Source of the DNA: Diprion similis
Taxonomy: Eukaryota; Arthropoda; Insecta; Hymenoptera; Diprionidae
Direction of reading: 5' to 3'
Length of the DNA: 64,000 nucleotides
Assembly: GCF_021155765.1 (NCBI RefSeq)
Contig: NC_060116.1
Location: forward strand, 16,122,584-16,186,583
Shown one piece after another: positions 1 to 14,687 of this stretch. Each line of letters begins with the position of its first letter. Position 1 is the first letter of the stretch. The position numbers and the translations under genes were made by a program. The notes under the pieces are model-generated. The model saw only the letters and a program-made list of their open reading frames with translations. It ran no database searches and had not been told where the DNA came from.

Positions 1-2282
1 TGAAGATTAACCGCGAAATTACGATAACTGATAAACATATCCGGCTTATAAGATAGAATGAAGAAGGAAAAAGAAATCGTTCACATTGATATTTCATTTG
101 TTTTTCAGCATGACCTCGTACTTTCGACGAAACAAGGTAATGACGTAAAACCTGCCCGTCCACTTTTTGTTTTTCACTTTGTTCTTTGAATTCTAGTATA
201 CCTATACGTATATGTATATAATATATGAATATAATATAAGATAAAGAAAAGAATTAGGTAAGATATCGACGCGTAACTGTAGGAGGTAGGTTCTCGAATT
301 AGTGTCATCGGTTATAACTGCTTCTTATATCGCTGGCGACCATCACTGCTGGACAGATATAATACGTACGTAGATACGTGTACGTGTCTCTCTGCGGTAT
401 GTGTGTGTGTGTGTGTTTATTAACGCAGTAAAGAAACCCGCGCGAACGATCGAGTCAATGACCCTGTACCTCACCGCAGTGTTTTAAGCGTAAGATCTTG
501 GATACACACGTACTATACATACCTATACATTCACATTGAAGATTCATAATTCACATCCGCGTATATCCATTTTTAAGCATGAAAAACACACCTCAGTGAT
601 TAAGAATTCGTACGAATGAACAACGATCTTAAAAGTTAAAATCCTCAAGTTTAGTACACGCGAACGAATAAAATGATGAGAAAGATTTTTTTTTTGCGAA
701 TAACGGTACGCACGTCTTACAAATTTATACACATTTACAATAAATTAATTGTTGCATGTCTGTTGTTTCAACTTGTGGATAAATGACTCGTGTAGGTCAT
801 CATGAAAGTGCGGTCGGTCCCACATTATGTCATAATATGTGTATGACCGACGGATGATCGTGTGACGGAAGGTCGATTCACACCAAGGAGCTCGGATTGT
901 GGATATAGGAGGTGGATGTAAGTTTTTCTCCTTTGCGTATTTATACCGGATGATCGTATCGTTCGCGTTTCTAGACTGCACTGCTATATATGTATTATTA
1001 TACATACATACATATATATATATATATATGCTTATTATTTTTTAATATCTTCTTTTAACGCGCATATTATTTTTACAATTTTACAAATATTTTTTCAATA
1101 TCCGGAATTGTATTCTAGAGGTCAAAAGAATTTTTTGTGATTCCTTATTTTTTTTTTTTTAATTACAACAAGCAGAGTATTTTCATTCATCCATAGAAGA
1201 GGACAAACGTGACTAATTACTATTCGGCAATCGAGAGACAAAATTGAAAAATTTTTCGCAGTTATAATAAAGAGAGAAGAAATTTAGCTTCGTATATATG
1301 TATATGGGAGAAAGGTCAGCGTGCTCCGTGAAAGAAACAACGAAAACTAAAGAATCTCTGTATTTTGCTGCTGCTGTAGAATATCTATACACATTTTATG
1401 TAGCTATTTTTACAGTCATTGCATTCGCGACGTTAAACTCTGCAGACAGGCCAGACGATTCGAGATATTTTTTAGCGACGAGTTTTATTCGTCTTTACTC
1501 TAAAAAAAATTTCACTTCATTAAGAGATTTATTGCAAGACAGATATTTAATTTCTTAACTCAACGATCGGGTGATTGACAAGTATTTAATTTTGCAGAGA
1601 AAAGTACTGAGTTTGATCAATTCATGCAGGAAAAAAATATGAAATAATACATAAAACATAAAGTCAAGATGTCAAAAATGATGTTTCATGATTGGAAAAT
1701 TTTTTTTTTTACGATATAATATGTATTTCGTTTTTCTAATTTTCTTTCGGTTTTAAAAGAAGAAACAAATTCGAATAAATGTAATATAATCATACCGATA
1801 GAAGATATAACTTATTATAGTCTGCAGATGAGTATATAAATAAAGAAAAAATAGTCTTTGCATATCACGAATGAAGATTAAGCGCGAATCGTTCGCATAT
1901 ATTGCGTGTATAATACGTATAGAAATTCAAAAAGTCGGTATAAAAATTTAAATAAATAATTTAAAAAACAACAACAACAACAAGAACGCACGAATTTGCG
2001 CGCATGTATTATGCCTTCTTGGGCATCGCCTGCGTAATAAAGTAAACTTGTATAATCATTACGAGTTCCGATGAATTATTCCGTCGTATGCATAAAATAT
2101 TATACAGAAAAATGTGAAAAAAACGAGAAGGAACGGTACATACATAAAGGCCTGGTAGAATATTATCATTATCTTTGTGCATAGCGTAATCTCAACGAAT
2201 TTACTGTACATTCAGCGTATATAGGCTGTAATACGTATTATATGTGCGTCCGTCACATACGTTACATGGGTATATATATTAA

Positions 2283-2901
2283 GGTGACGCAAAAAACCGA
2301 GTATTTTTTTTTTGAGTCTCGTGTGACAAAATGTTAGTTTTTGATGTTTTAAGAGCACACTCCAAAGGACAGTTAAGAAAAAAATTTCTTAAGAGGTTGC
2401 TCCACATTTTTTAAAACGTCAAAAATCGTCAAAAATCGATTTTTTTTTTTTTCAATTTTTTTCTAGTTACGGTATAATTTTATAGACAAAAAAAATAAGC
2501 TTCCGAAAGTTTCAGTTCAAAATTTGAATTTTGAAAGGTCGCACATAATTTTTTTTTTTCAATTTTTTGGTGCATTTCGTTTGATCTTTTCGAGCGACCT
2601 TTTAATATTCATATTAAAATTTCATACATTTTTTTTCTTCAATTTAGTAAGATAGAATCGATAACAATACACCACGACATGAATTGAAAATCAAACAAAA
2701 TACTGAAAATATAATTGATTTAATTTAATTTTTTGACGATTTTTGACATTTAAAAAAATTTGGAGCAACCTCTTAAATTTTTTTTTTTTTTGAGCTGTCC
2801 TTTGGAGTGTGCTCTTAAAACATCAAAAATTAACATTTTCTTACACGAGACACAAAAAAAAAAAAAAAAAAAAAAAAAAATAGTCGGTTTTTTGCGCCAC
2901 C
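2283..2901. mobile_element. Foldback/MITE-like element with ~160 bp inverted arms
   Basis: The left arm (2283 to about 2440) begins GGTGACGCAAAAAACCGA. The right arm (about 2735-2901) is its imperfect reverse complement, ending in TCGGTTTTTTGCGCCACC. Within the arms, blocks such as AGAGCACACTCCAAAGGACAG and AAGAGGTTGCTCC recur inverted at about 2790-2817 and 2763-2777. The central 300 bp is AT-rich and has no frame. The arms match well apart from poly-A/poly-T length changes, which indicates a non-autonomous foldback or DNA-transposon derivative. I could not define a clear target-site duplication, so the superfamily is not assigned. Confidence 0.8.
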
Positions 2902-2936
2902 CAAATATGTATACATAACATTGCACAAGCACGACG

Positions 2937-3150
2937 TTGAAGGTAATAACGTTATCATAACGAAACATTAGGGAAAAATCATTATTTTCTTAATTCATTT
3001 TATTTTATTAACGATTTCGAAGTAACTAAGCTTTCGAAATACGAGTTTCTTTTGTTTCAATACGGTTTACTGAATTTCAGTCAATTTCAAAACTGCGAAA
3101 TAACGGTTTCTCCTCAGCATGAATCGTTGCGATAACGTTACTACCTTCAA
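2937..3150. mobile_element. Short MITE, family 'TGAAGGTARTAACGTTA', intact copy
   Basis: The left terminus TTGAAGGTAATAACGTTA is answered at the right end by TAACGTTACTACCTTCAA, giving terminal inverted repeats of about 25 bp around a 214 bp element with no coding capacity. Related copies lie at 6691-6860, 19104-19270 and 21808-22010. The internal motif CTGAATTTCAG is shared with the 19104 copy. It sits 35 bp from the foldback element at 2283-2901. Confidence 0.75.
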
Positions 3151-5288
3151 TATGATGCATAAGCACGCAGCGGTCTCGATTGCTAATGATAAAAGTGGTT
3201 TAAAATTCGTATATTTATTAACCCACAACTCAGAAGAATTTTGAGGAAAATATAACCCCCCCCCCCCTCCCTCTCCCTGTCGATGTGTAATAATAAGTAT
3301 ATAATACATATGCCTACAAGACACTGACAAATTTATCTCTGCATTGCGGCAGACGCGTTAGGCATCGCACTGCTGTTGTTATACCTATACATGCTTATAA
3401 CGTATATTATCGCGTATACACATATATATGTATATATATAATATATAAGGTAGACGGATATAAATAGGTATGTAGGCGATTTTCTTCACTCGATTTGAAA
3501 ATAGAACGTGAGAACAAAGTCCTTCCTTGCCTCATTCGCGGTTTACCGGTATACAGAGAAAACCAATCATCGGAAATTCCCTCCGAAGAAAGGCAGGAGA
3601 GAAGAGCTAAGAGACTACTAAACCGCCCACACGACCATTGCTGAATCACCCGCTACTTTCCTGTTGCTCATACCAAATAAGCGATCCATAAGACAATAAT
3701 AATTTTGGGCATTTATTGAGGGGGTGATAATTAGATACCTAAATTTATCTAAAAAAAAAAAAAAAAAACAGATCGATGGATACTTATCGATGTTTTTTTT
3801 TTTTATAAATAAATGGGGTCTTTTATTACAGACCACGGATCGAAAATATTATATCAAATGAACTCACAAGATGATATTATGTACTCTGTGAATAAGATTT
3901 GATGAAAGAAGTGAATCAGGAATGCCAGGTAAACTGGGAAATTTACTTTGCACAGATTTGAGACGATGTTGGATCTTATGAAATTGCGCAGTAAGTATAA
4001 AATTGTGTAAACGATAGACAAAGCGACGGCTGACTAGGCAACGCGACATCGTTGTGTATAACTATACATATATATACAATACATAAAAGCTATACGCGCT
4101 GGATTAGTTTCACAATATAGCGGTTTGAAGAAGGCGTTGTAACGTCGAGAGCGGTTGAACTGATATCTGAATTTTTATTTATTTCTAAAATTGATAAACC
4201 CCAAGGCTGCAGTTGAGTAGCCGCGTTGCGACATTGTAAGGTGTAAGGCAATGCCATCGTACGACGATGATAAGCAATACGTACATGTAGTTCTCAAATA
4301 TATACATATTTATATATATATATATAGGTTACACACTGCATCGAGCGTTGAAAAGTGCATCAAGGAAGCGAAAATTTTTTTTTTATCTAGAAGGCAGATA
4401 ACTCGAGTTGTTTAATTAATTAATAATTATGATTTCTTCCATATCTTTAAAGACAATACAGTGGATACAGTGAAAACTAATAATTGAATGATGTAACGGG
4501 CAACAAGATATTATACTGCGTATAAAATAATCAATCGTAGTGTAAAATTATTCTTGGCGTTTTTTACGCGCGTAAATACCTACAAAATAGTCTTACATTT
4601 TTTTTTTTTTGTAACCATAGAAAATAAGAATGATTTTCAGATGTCAGGGAAGAAAATTTTTTTTTAATATTCAAAACAATGCTCAACAATGTTTATGGAA
4701 GTCATTTTTGACTATTTAAAAGACATTTTGAAGAGCGAATTTTTTCAAAATAATTTTAAGGGTACCCCATTTCGCCCGCACCTTCTGTATACAGACGATC
4801 GATCCAGCATCTCGAGAAAAGCATGTGTTTTAAGTATTTTTGAGGTCAAGGAATCCGATTACGATCATAGAAAGTTATATTCCTCGCACATTTGTACAGT
4901 TTTAAACCCTCGAAGTTTACGAATTGTTCAACATTTCCTCAGATATATTTTTTGAAATGCATTTTACTTTTGAAAAGCACCGAATAATAATATATTTCAG
5001 TACAAACATGCAATTTCAAGAATTATCAGTAGCGATCAATAAAAATCTTTATAGATTTATAAAATAAAAAAAATTACTCGGTCATTCAATGTTTTTCAGA
5101 GGAAAAATTTATCCCGAAGAAAGAAGATGATACATTAAACACTTTAAGGTAATGAAACCACCCTTCAAAGTAGGTAACATGCATGTCAAGGAAATGGATT
5201 TGGCAGTTTCACCCACGAAAACATAACATTTCTTCATCAATTCAAGTAAAAAAGTTTTCTCACGAAGAGAAATGAAAAATGCAATTTG

Positions 5289-5316
5289 AAAAAAAAAAAA
5301 AAAAAAAAAAAAAAAA
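5289..5316. repeat. Poly-A tract
   Basis: This is an uninterrupted A run of nearly 30 bases, the longest homopolymer of a window rich in A and T runs (others near 2852-2880, 3752-3768 and 16985-17010). No retroelement body or target-site duplication is visible upstream, so a retroposon tail cannot be claimed. Confidence 0.7.
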
Positions 5317-6690
5317 TAACAAATCGGAGAGATCTACCTGGGACACCTTCCTTGTAAAAAAAAATGTATCGACAGAAGCAAAACACTTCCTCGTCAATCG
5401 ATGCAAGATTCATAAGTTTTCAAAAGCTCATTTTTTCATATTATTCTGTCTGCTCTCTCGTCTGCGGCTTGAATCGTAATATCTCTACAAGAGAGAAAGG
5501 GAGCAAGAGAGAGAGAGAGGGGCGGGGAGGGGGGGAGATATTTTGATCGGTGAATTAGGTAAATTTAATCACCGAAGGGGAACCGCGTAACGGATTGTCT
5601 CGCTTGCAGAGCAACCAGCACTAGAAAAGTAGCTGCGGCTGTCTTGCGAGGTTAGGTAACGAAGTCGTGTTACGATTCTGTGACGTGGATTCGCATGGAT
5701 TTCGAAGTCTGGGAATTATGTTCAGAGAATTTTATTGACTGCAGGTGAATATGGCGTACATACCTGTTTCCGATGAACGCATCGCGGAGATGAAGGAGGA
5801 GGGGGGAGCCTGACGTCTCTTATGCCATAGACTGGCACACCGATCGACGGAAGCATATAATAATAACATGTTACATACGTACCTGGAACAGAAATAGAAA
5901 CAAAAACCGGGTCTTTAGTCGATTTCGAAGCTTGATAGACAAATAACGATATATGTATATCGTTGTATGCAATAATTTTGTGGTGAAATTTTTAAGGATC
6001 GCATATATTAACGTGCACGAAAAACCTAAAACTACGCTGTAATGACGTCGAAGATTTTAGTGGTCGGACAATCTTTCAAAATTTTTCACAATCAGAGACT
6101 TGTAAAGTCTAAGGCTGTAAGGGTGGTCTTACTTTACATTCTCCAGGCAGTTTGATCCTTATTGTTAGATCTTGGATTTGTTCGGTTTAATTATTACACA
6201 ATTGTGTTCAGGGATTCCATTATTAATACCGTCGTGAGAAAGTATATTGGTTGAAACGTAAGGAAAGGGTAAAAGTACAGAATCCGTTTGTCTGTGAAAT
6301 TTTTCTCTAAAAGGTGAAAAACGATTTGATCAAAAACTTGTTAACGCGTGAATGAAAGCACACTTTCTAATCACCATGATGTTACCTCAATTGCGACCAT
6401 GGGAAACAAAATTCGGTTAGTGGGTGTTTAAAGTATGGATATACATAACACGGCACGTTAGAAATGTGGAGCGAACCGATCGGAAAGTCAAATTTTAACG
6501 TTGTAAAATGCAATCATTGAATCGAATTCTCTTTCTAGTTTTACAAAGATTGAAAGGCCAGCCAGAGCTTTCCTTTTCCACTTTAGACTTTCTCCTTTCC
6601 CATCGACACGGGGACTTTCCACAAACAGCTGAACGAACCAATCGTGTAAGTGATTTAGTTTTCGAAAGAATTGTACAAAATAAAACAAGG

Positions 6691-6860
6691 CTGAAGTTAT
6701 AGAAATATCATGGAATAAATCTTAGTGTAAAATTTTAGAAGGATTTTCAACGATTTAGCTTTTTACGATATATACCAATTGAATTGCAGACAATCCTAAG
6801 TGTGTCCAAATTAACGATTTTCCTAAACATGCATCGTCAAAGTAACGCAACTACCTTCAG
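6691..6860. mobile_element. Diverged MITE copy, same family as 2937-3150
   Basis: The element starts CTGAAGTTAT and ends with GTAACGCAACTACCTTCAG. The right terminus is close to that of the 2937-3150 copy, while the left terminus has lost the TAACGTTA core. The interior shares TTCCTAAACATGCATCGT-like sequence with the other copies. Confidence 0.6.
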
Positions 6861-7209
6861 CCTCACGAGATAAAGTAGCGATTAAGAAGACGCGTGACAA
6901 GATGCCACAACAAGTGAAGTCATGGATTACGAAGTACCAAAAGAGAGGCAAATAATTCCTAGTTTTCTGAAAGAGCATGACGAAATAAGGTAGGTGGGTT
7001 TACCGATGACGAACGGCTTAATATTTGGCATATATCGCATACATCGTCAGGAACGAAGACTGAGATCAACATTTTGTTCCTCTTGCGTGCCATCGGTCGT
7101 TTCACGTTCACTATAATGCGAATGGAAGCCAACCGATCGACGTCGAACGACGGACGACGCGGGATGGTTTTGCATAAACCGATATCTAGCCGCCGTCACT
7201 GATCGTCAT

Positions 7210-7292
7210 TGGCACAAAAGTGAGTTGCACTCCGTCAACCTCCGCCTCCACCACCATCACTACCTCCACCACCACTTCCACCACTACTACCG
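7210..7292. repeat. Imprecise CCA/CCT trinucleotide tract
   Basis: A pyrimidine-rich, CCA/CCT/CTA-biased run of about 70 bp sits inside a locally GC-rich patch (about 6900-7620). On the minus strand it would read as a Gly/Ser-rich stretch, but stops interrupt it and no splice-flanked frame was found. It may mark a regulatory or old exonic patch. Confidence 0.4.
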
Positions 7293-10200
7293 GGGCGAAA
7301 TCGACTCGAGCCTAATCGCGTCGAGAGACGAGATTCAACGAATAACGCGACGTATCATCCTGCGAAAAGCAGTTTGAAGAGCGACACTTTGACACTGTGA
7401 AACCGGTACGCCACTCGGGCGTCGGTCTTCGACAAAAGTCTTTCCGTCGATATTTCTAGGCCGCATTTCCCGTCGACGCTGGTCGCCGCGAGCCCGAGGT
7501 CTTCGGGTCGAATCGGTTGACTTGACCGATCCAGACTTAGCCGCTAACGTCGACGTATAATGCTGATATATGGAAATTATTCCAGGCCAGCTCCTTCGCC
7601 GACGGCAACATTGTTTTCCACAAGAACGACGCTGATAGGTGGTCGAGTGACAGGTCGATGTTGGGGTCAATCGATTCGCCGCTTAAAAATCAACGCCATC
7701 ATTTTCTTTCTTTTTTTTTTTTTTACATATCCATTTCCTCCACTCCTGAGAAAGTGACGTTTATAGCGATGTCGGAACTTCTTGCTAAAGAGGGTGCAAA
7801 AGCATGTTTCAAATGTGAATACTTTAACCCTGATTAGACTGATCTGGCTAATTGCAGATACGAGGAATGGGTGGAGAAAAAAATTGATTTCTTGCATTTT
7901 TGGTAGCTAGTTCATCCAGCGGTTGAAAAACTTTTCGACAATGTTGATTTTCACGACACTTTCAGGTTTCTCGTCGCGACGATCTGAAAGTTGGTAATAG
8001 TCAGTAGCTCGAATCTTTTCACAGGATTCGTAATTACTACGGTACAAAGTCTGCTTACCGGATAACCGCGGCTGTTGGATTTGAAATTCGACGTTCGAGA
8101 AAATCAGTGTATTTCGATTCGGCGCGATCATAAATAAATATATTTTACACCCATTATTCGCTAGCTGATTTGAAATTGAAATGACGCCGGTGTAATCGGT
8201 GTATATTTATCGATATACCTTCTTCTTCTTCTTCTTCTTTTTCGTCTGTTTTCGTATATTATACCGTTTGGCACCGCGACACGCGTCACCTATCTTCTTC
8301 ATCCATATATGTATATGAGACAATATTCCTAGTAGCCATATCTCATTTGTGTACTTGACAGATACAATCGCTCACACGGCGTTGCTTTTCTTGCCCACAA
8401 CCGACAGGGCAATTCAGTTCAACCTTGTAACAATTTTACCGCCACACGTTGGTATACCCACAGCCATGTGCCATAGGTATTTCCCTGTACCAGGACTCTA
8501 CAGCTCATTACAATTGCGAATTCATTGGCGTTCAAGGGTCGTTGAAGAAGTGATTATACCACGTACTTGTTATACCATAAACCGATCGTTTATAAAGGAA
8601 ATGCCGTTAATGTAATCTTCGAGATTGCAAGAAAGAGAGAGAGAGAGAGAGAATAGCGCGGAGTTGCTGAAATTCGTTTGTCTTCTCGGCGATTTCGCCC
8701 ATTTTTCCGAATTGAAAATGTGATACTTACATCGTTTTTTCGTTGGCAACATACCAGTTTAATGTTTATCAATTCAAATGAAAGTCACCCCGGTTATCTT
8801 ATCCCCTTTTAAATCCTGCCGCCACAATGTTGAACGATGTTATAATTTTTCTCTTATCTTACAGACTGACGACTGCGTCTCTACGAAATATATACTGACC
8901 TACGATAACAATTGGTAGGTTACATGTGGTGAGGCTTGGTGTCCAACAGGTGTTAACAAATCACCGACACACATATATATCTGACGAGGAGTGCGATTTC
9001 CTCGAGTATAAAATCCGCGACTAGGAGTTAAAGAAAAGTTAGCGATAATTTTGAGATGAAAAAAATGTAAATTGCGTCGTCGCCAAATCTCCGCCAAAAC
9101 TGTGTTTAAATAACAATTATACTCTCTTCTTGTATATCTCACGTGACCCTGGGAGAGCGGAGTCAGCGTTTTTCTTGGCATACGTGCCTCGGCGAATTCG
9201 CCACGTGGACAAAACTGACGTAGGTATGCACGTAGGTGTACCTTTGCCCACCACGTCGTGGCATGTCGCATAAATTCACGGTTCACCTGCGACGTACGAA
9301 AGAAGGCGACACCTGCGATAGGTACACAGCCACGCGACAAGCTCATCGTCTTGCTCAACAATCAGCCAGAATTTTATCTAGATGTATCCAACCCAAGCTC
9401 GGTTCCTAGATTAGACGATAGCTAGCCTGCAGCGCGATGAAAAACATGACAACAACAAGGGTTACAGCCACTCAGAGCGCTAAATTTATCCAGCAACATA
9501 CATAGTGGACGCTGCAACTTGGTTACGAGGCCTCTGCATAGATTCATCTAGTTATTCGATGTCTATATCCACCTACATACATTGCGTATACAGAGATGCA
9601 ATGTCACATTGTATCACGCTGTCAACAGCGGATCAACGTTACAATAATTGCCAACAGATTCAACGTAATTTGAAAAGCAACGTTGACTTCATGTGTTAGA
9701 GCATAAATTATTTGATCCAGTTTACAGTTGCGCCATATATTGGAACGACTGCGTTCGACTATTTGAATCGAGAGTTGTCTAGCGACAGTGAATACAGGAT
9801 CGTTCATCAATACATCCATGCAACGTCGCTTTGGGACGTGATAATTTTTGTAATGGTCTCTCGATGTTTAGCCAATTCAGCTGTTATTTGCAGGCCAGGC
9901 CGACTCTAAAATCGCACAATAGAAGAGCCTCTGCTTTCTATTCGTAAATTTCTATGCGGGTCCGTACGACTGTCTATATACAACTAACTCGATTCAACAC
10001 AGTGCATCTTCGATCACTGTAAAGGAACTTGATCGACAGCTTCGGCTATAACGTAGTCCAATTTACGGACCTTGGCCCCTAATCGACTCTACAGACTATC
10101 CATGGACTGATATTGTCCAGGGTCAACTAACCGGGGACTTAGAAAAGTAGATTCCGAACACTTGTTGCAGCATTGAACCGTCGTTGTACGTCGGGAAGAG

Positions 10201-13200
10201 TTTCCTAGAAAAGATCGTTTCCAAGTTGCAACGTTTAGCTGGCGCAAGAATGTGTGAAACTATATTTGGAACGTCGCGGTCAAGATCAAACTGCTTACAG
10301 TTCTCATTGGCATCCGAATCGCGAGGCGATTTTGACTATTACTTTGAAAGTTCATGAGGAATGACAATTGAAAGAAAAGCGATTTAGGTACTGCACAAGA
10401 ATATCGACACTCTTGACACTTTCAATCGACATTCTTAACCACCCTCAGAGATCAGTAATCCGTTTTCTAAGAATTATAACTAAAATGGATACGCTGCTGT
10501 TGAAGGTGAAGGTGAAGAAGACTATTGAAGAAGAGGATTTTTGCTGACTTACGGAACACAGCAGCAGACGCAACTGACAGTGAAATCGAAGGTCTGCCTA
10601 TGCATGGCAATCAGTTTCGAGTGTTGAAGACTCTTTCACCATGATCCCCTTTTCCAAAATGACTTTTCCTCAGACCAGACCGCGAAACTACCATGAAAAT
10701 ATGTTTTCAAAGCACATAATTGTCACTGAGATTTCTGATGCATATTTGTATGACACGCGTTAAGTACAGAGACATCTAAATAAAGTTTGAGGCGTACTTA
10801 TTTATCTCTGTCTGTTGGAAAGATGTTGGTCGTGTAAATTTTCTTCACACACGAGAAACCTTGAGGCACCGAATAACAACCCCGGTAGTCTAGAATTGCG
10901 AGATGATTTAGTAAGTTGGCACTACAAGATATGCGCGTTAGAGTAACAGAATGGAACGAAGATGGAGTCAGGCTTCTGTGATCACGGGGTTTTGTGGCTT
11001 GCCGAATCTTCTTGCAACATCTCTAATCGCCTTACTTCCTTAGCGTAAAACGCGCGCTGATTTGTTCATTGCACGCGTAAAGTAGTCGCTCGCCTTGAAC
11101 GGAAGTAGGATTCTAGTATTCTAGTGTTATAGTGTTAGAGAGCCACGATAATTATCGACAATGGCGTCAAGTCGGTGGAAAGCGACTCATATACATATCA
11201 TTAATCTCAATGCCCAAAAAAAGCGCGGCGTCAGTATCTCATCGAATATATCTCCATCAATGCACTTAACAGATTTTTGTCACGTAAAGAAAGATGGCGA
11301 TGCTACCAATCACATAAGTTTTTAAATTTCTGTGGACGTAGCAACTCGTGGGCAAATGTAATAATTTCGAGAAAAGAAAAAGAAAATTTCCCTTTCAAAA
11401 ATAAAGGAAATCGAGAAGTCCGACGACTTACTGACTTAAGTCAACGACGAAAATTACAATAATAAATGGGGCCAAGCCGAATAATCGCCATGGGCAACGT
11501 CATTAGAGGGTCCTTGACTTTCATGTGTGTAATTACGCTGCAGGTAGACATATTCGGGTACTTAGTACTTAGTCGAATCGTGGCATAACGCTGATGCTAC
11601 AGTGTGTGAAATACACGATTCCAAGATCCAGAGTCTGGTAATTTCGATATACATATACTAAGTGTGGTATACAGATAAAAACTGTCTGTGGATTAGACGA
11701 CGTACGTCAGGATTATAAATAACTATTTCAAATATACGGTATACGACAATGATGGTGTCCATATACCTAGACATTTACGTATACCTACGTTCTCCGGATG
11801 ATGAGGGGAGTGGTGGTAACTATTGGACATTGATTGACCAGTAGTGGATAAAGGAAATAATTATGCACATATAAGATTTCGGGAAGATAACGGTAAATTT
11901 GACTAAAAACAGGTATAATGTGTACAAAATTGTTGCTCGAGGGCGTTTGATTCTATAAATCGTCGATAAATATTCATTACGAAACTTGCGAAAGGTTCGA
12001 TTGAAAGATCGTGAGTGAGATTTTCACCAGAGTCCCACTCCTTCTCCGAAAAGATAAGGGTCATGGAATATGTTTAAACGAAGACAAGTTTTACCTATGC
12101 CAATACGTTTGAAAGGATATATCTCGATGTAGATTCGTGACGTGTCTATTCAACGTTTTCTACAAACGCGATATATGATTACGTAACGCGACGTTGTATC
12201 TTTGACGAGTGAAGCTTGAAAATTTTACTACAATAATAATTACCATAAACACCATAACTGATTACTAACTGAGATCGATTATCGAACGCGGTGTTGGTGG
12301 AAGAATGTGCGTAGCAAATTTCGTAATAAAATTCCCCAGAGAAAAATTCCCTAGATAATTGCACAGAGCATTCCAGTCGGTGTTTAGAACATTTATTGCG
12401 CAGACTGTACATGTGTATTGCACACAACGGAGCAGCAGAGATGTGGATAGAAGGTGTGTCGGACGTTTATTTGCTTGCTTGCTTGCTTGCTTGTTGCAAG
12501 GAGAGATCAAGAGAAGGCGGTGGGACGGAGATTTTTTACTTCTGCAGAGCACTCAAGGTCGATTGGAATAGACGCGCAAAGAGCGAGAAAACAATTTAAC
12601 TATTTCTACCATTTTGCATGTTTACGTTAAAGTTCCTTGCCTCATCTCGTCGATCGCTTGTTCGCGCTGCAACAGCGAATCTATAGGTATCATCAGCTTA
12701 TCGAATCGAGCGGTCAGCCAGCCGGCCGTTGGCCAACTAGCGAATTTCTTCTTTTTTTCTTGGATCTTTTTTTTTTCTTATTTCACATGCTTTTTGTACG
12801 GGATCGTCTCGTGTGAATTCAAGTCCTCAGCGATTGCTTAATTCTTTTCGCTCTTACACAGGATTTTGTAAAGGGTAATAAGAATGAGATATATTGTACG
12901 AAATGAGTCGTTGGGTTATTGAAACAATGCGATTTTTTTTTTTTTTTTCAACCGATGATCCTATAGCAATAAAATATTCAAGATAATGTCTAATTTTCAG
13001 GATATACGAGATACAGTGATTGATATTTTATTGAATTTATATCGGAATTGTAGTTTTTTTTTTCTATCATTCTCTGCTTCGATCTCTTTGTTTTAATTTT
13101 TCTGTTTTTCTAAAACAAATGTTTGGGAATAATACTGCGAGTTAGAAATGAAAGCATCCAAGCATTTAAATCGACGGTTTAAATGACACAGAATTAAAAA

Positions 13201-14641
13201 CAGAAAAAGATGAAAAGACAGAATTGAAGCAGAAAAATAAAGTGAAACTTCCGATTAGAGATCTTTAAAAGTGAGTAATGAAAACCGTTTTTACTCTACC
13301 CCACAGTCAAGGTAAATCACATGCGTCACCGCTGAATGATTTACAGAGATAATCTCATACGCGTATCATAACGGATTTAAAAAATATTTTCAGCCGATAG
13401 AAAAACTGCGGCCAAGAATCCGAGAAGCGCGTAAATTACGAGATGAAAAAAAAATAAATGTAAATTCGCAGCCGGTTGAAAAGTGCCGCATCCAAATTCC
13501 GTATCAATTATCATCTTCTTCCTACATCCTGAATCGCAATCTCTTTTTATCTGCGTCCTGTGTCGTAAGTACCAAGTTTTGCATCATGTGTATACATAAC
13601 GAGTTCTGATGTACAAAGGAAGGATGAAAAGTAAGGGAGGGAGGGAGGAAATCGCGAGGGAGGATCGGCAACGAAATTGCTAAATTGATTATCCATCCGG
13701 ACGAACGTTTAACCGAAACAGATGCGCACGGTACGGACAGACGAAGGTCATGGTCGGGCAACTAACCTATCCTAACTTAACGACCGACGTCTACCCACGC
13801 ACAGAATCCCGACGACGAGACACCGCCAAATTTCCGAGGTTATCCGTCCCTCGGAGCCACGCAGGGAGATGGACGCGTGGGCGAGAGAAAGAGAGAGGGA
13901 GAGAGAGGAACAATAGAGTGTGTCAAGAGCGAGGATAGAAAAATCGCGAGATGTATAGTCTGAACAAAATACATATATACACACACAGTAGAAAAAGAAA
14001 AAGAATGAGATAAAAAAAAGTCGTATTAAACGATCAAGAGTTGTTTCCAATTTTTCTTTTCTTTCTTTTTTTTTTTCTTCTTTTTGTTCTTCACGTTGTT
14101 CTTGGTAAGAGCGATTCTATTAAATTCAAATCAGTTATTATCGACTAATTCAGTTGAACGTAAGTTTTATATGATTTTCTCTGTAGACTTGACACATGAT
14201 TTATATATATACATATACATAGATGAAGGTGGAGAAATGAAAACAAAAATCAGAGTAACGTGGAAAAAGAAGTGGAAAAAAAAAAAGAAGAAGATAATTA
14301 TCCAAGATGTGGGTGAAATTTTGTGCTGAGAATTTGAGGATAAGATTAGAATTTTGTTAATTTATCTAATGTGGAATCGCATTCGGCAGCGATTAGGATA
14401 AGTAGGTTGGTGGTTGACGATGAATTTTTGTATTTTATAAACGTTTTTACAAATTCCGAGAGAACCGGCTTTGCGGCGATATATTGCGAAATCGTTCGTC
14501 AACGTCGCGGCTGATAAATAAAAAGAGAAATCTTGACGATCGCGAGTCGATATTTAAACGTGGCGACTCAATACATTAAAGCAAACTTTTTCTCTTGAGT
14601 TTGTAGATGTGATTTAGTTGAACAAACTGTACATCACGCAG

Positions 14642-14687
14642 TTTTTTTTTTTTTTTTGAAGAAGAAGAAGAAGAAGAAGAAGAAGAA
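14642..14687. repeat. Poly-T followed by (GAA)10 microsatellite
   Basis: A T16 run is followed directly by ten perfect GAA units. This purine/pyrimidine-asymmetric tract is typical of a hypervariable microsatellite. Confidence 0.9.

Noticed and set aside
8900-9361. 153-codon open frame, minus strand
   Set aside because: It begins with TTG, has no domain, no signal or membrane segment, and no splice-flanked continuation.
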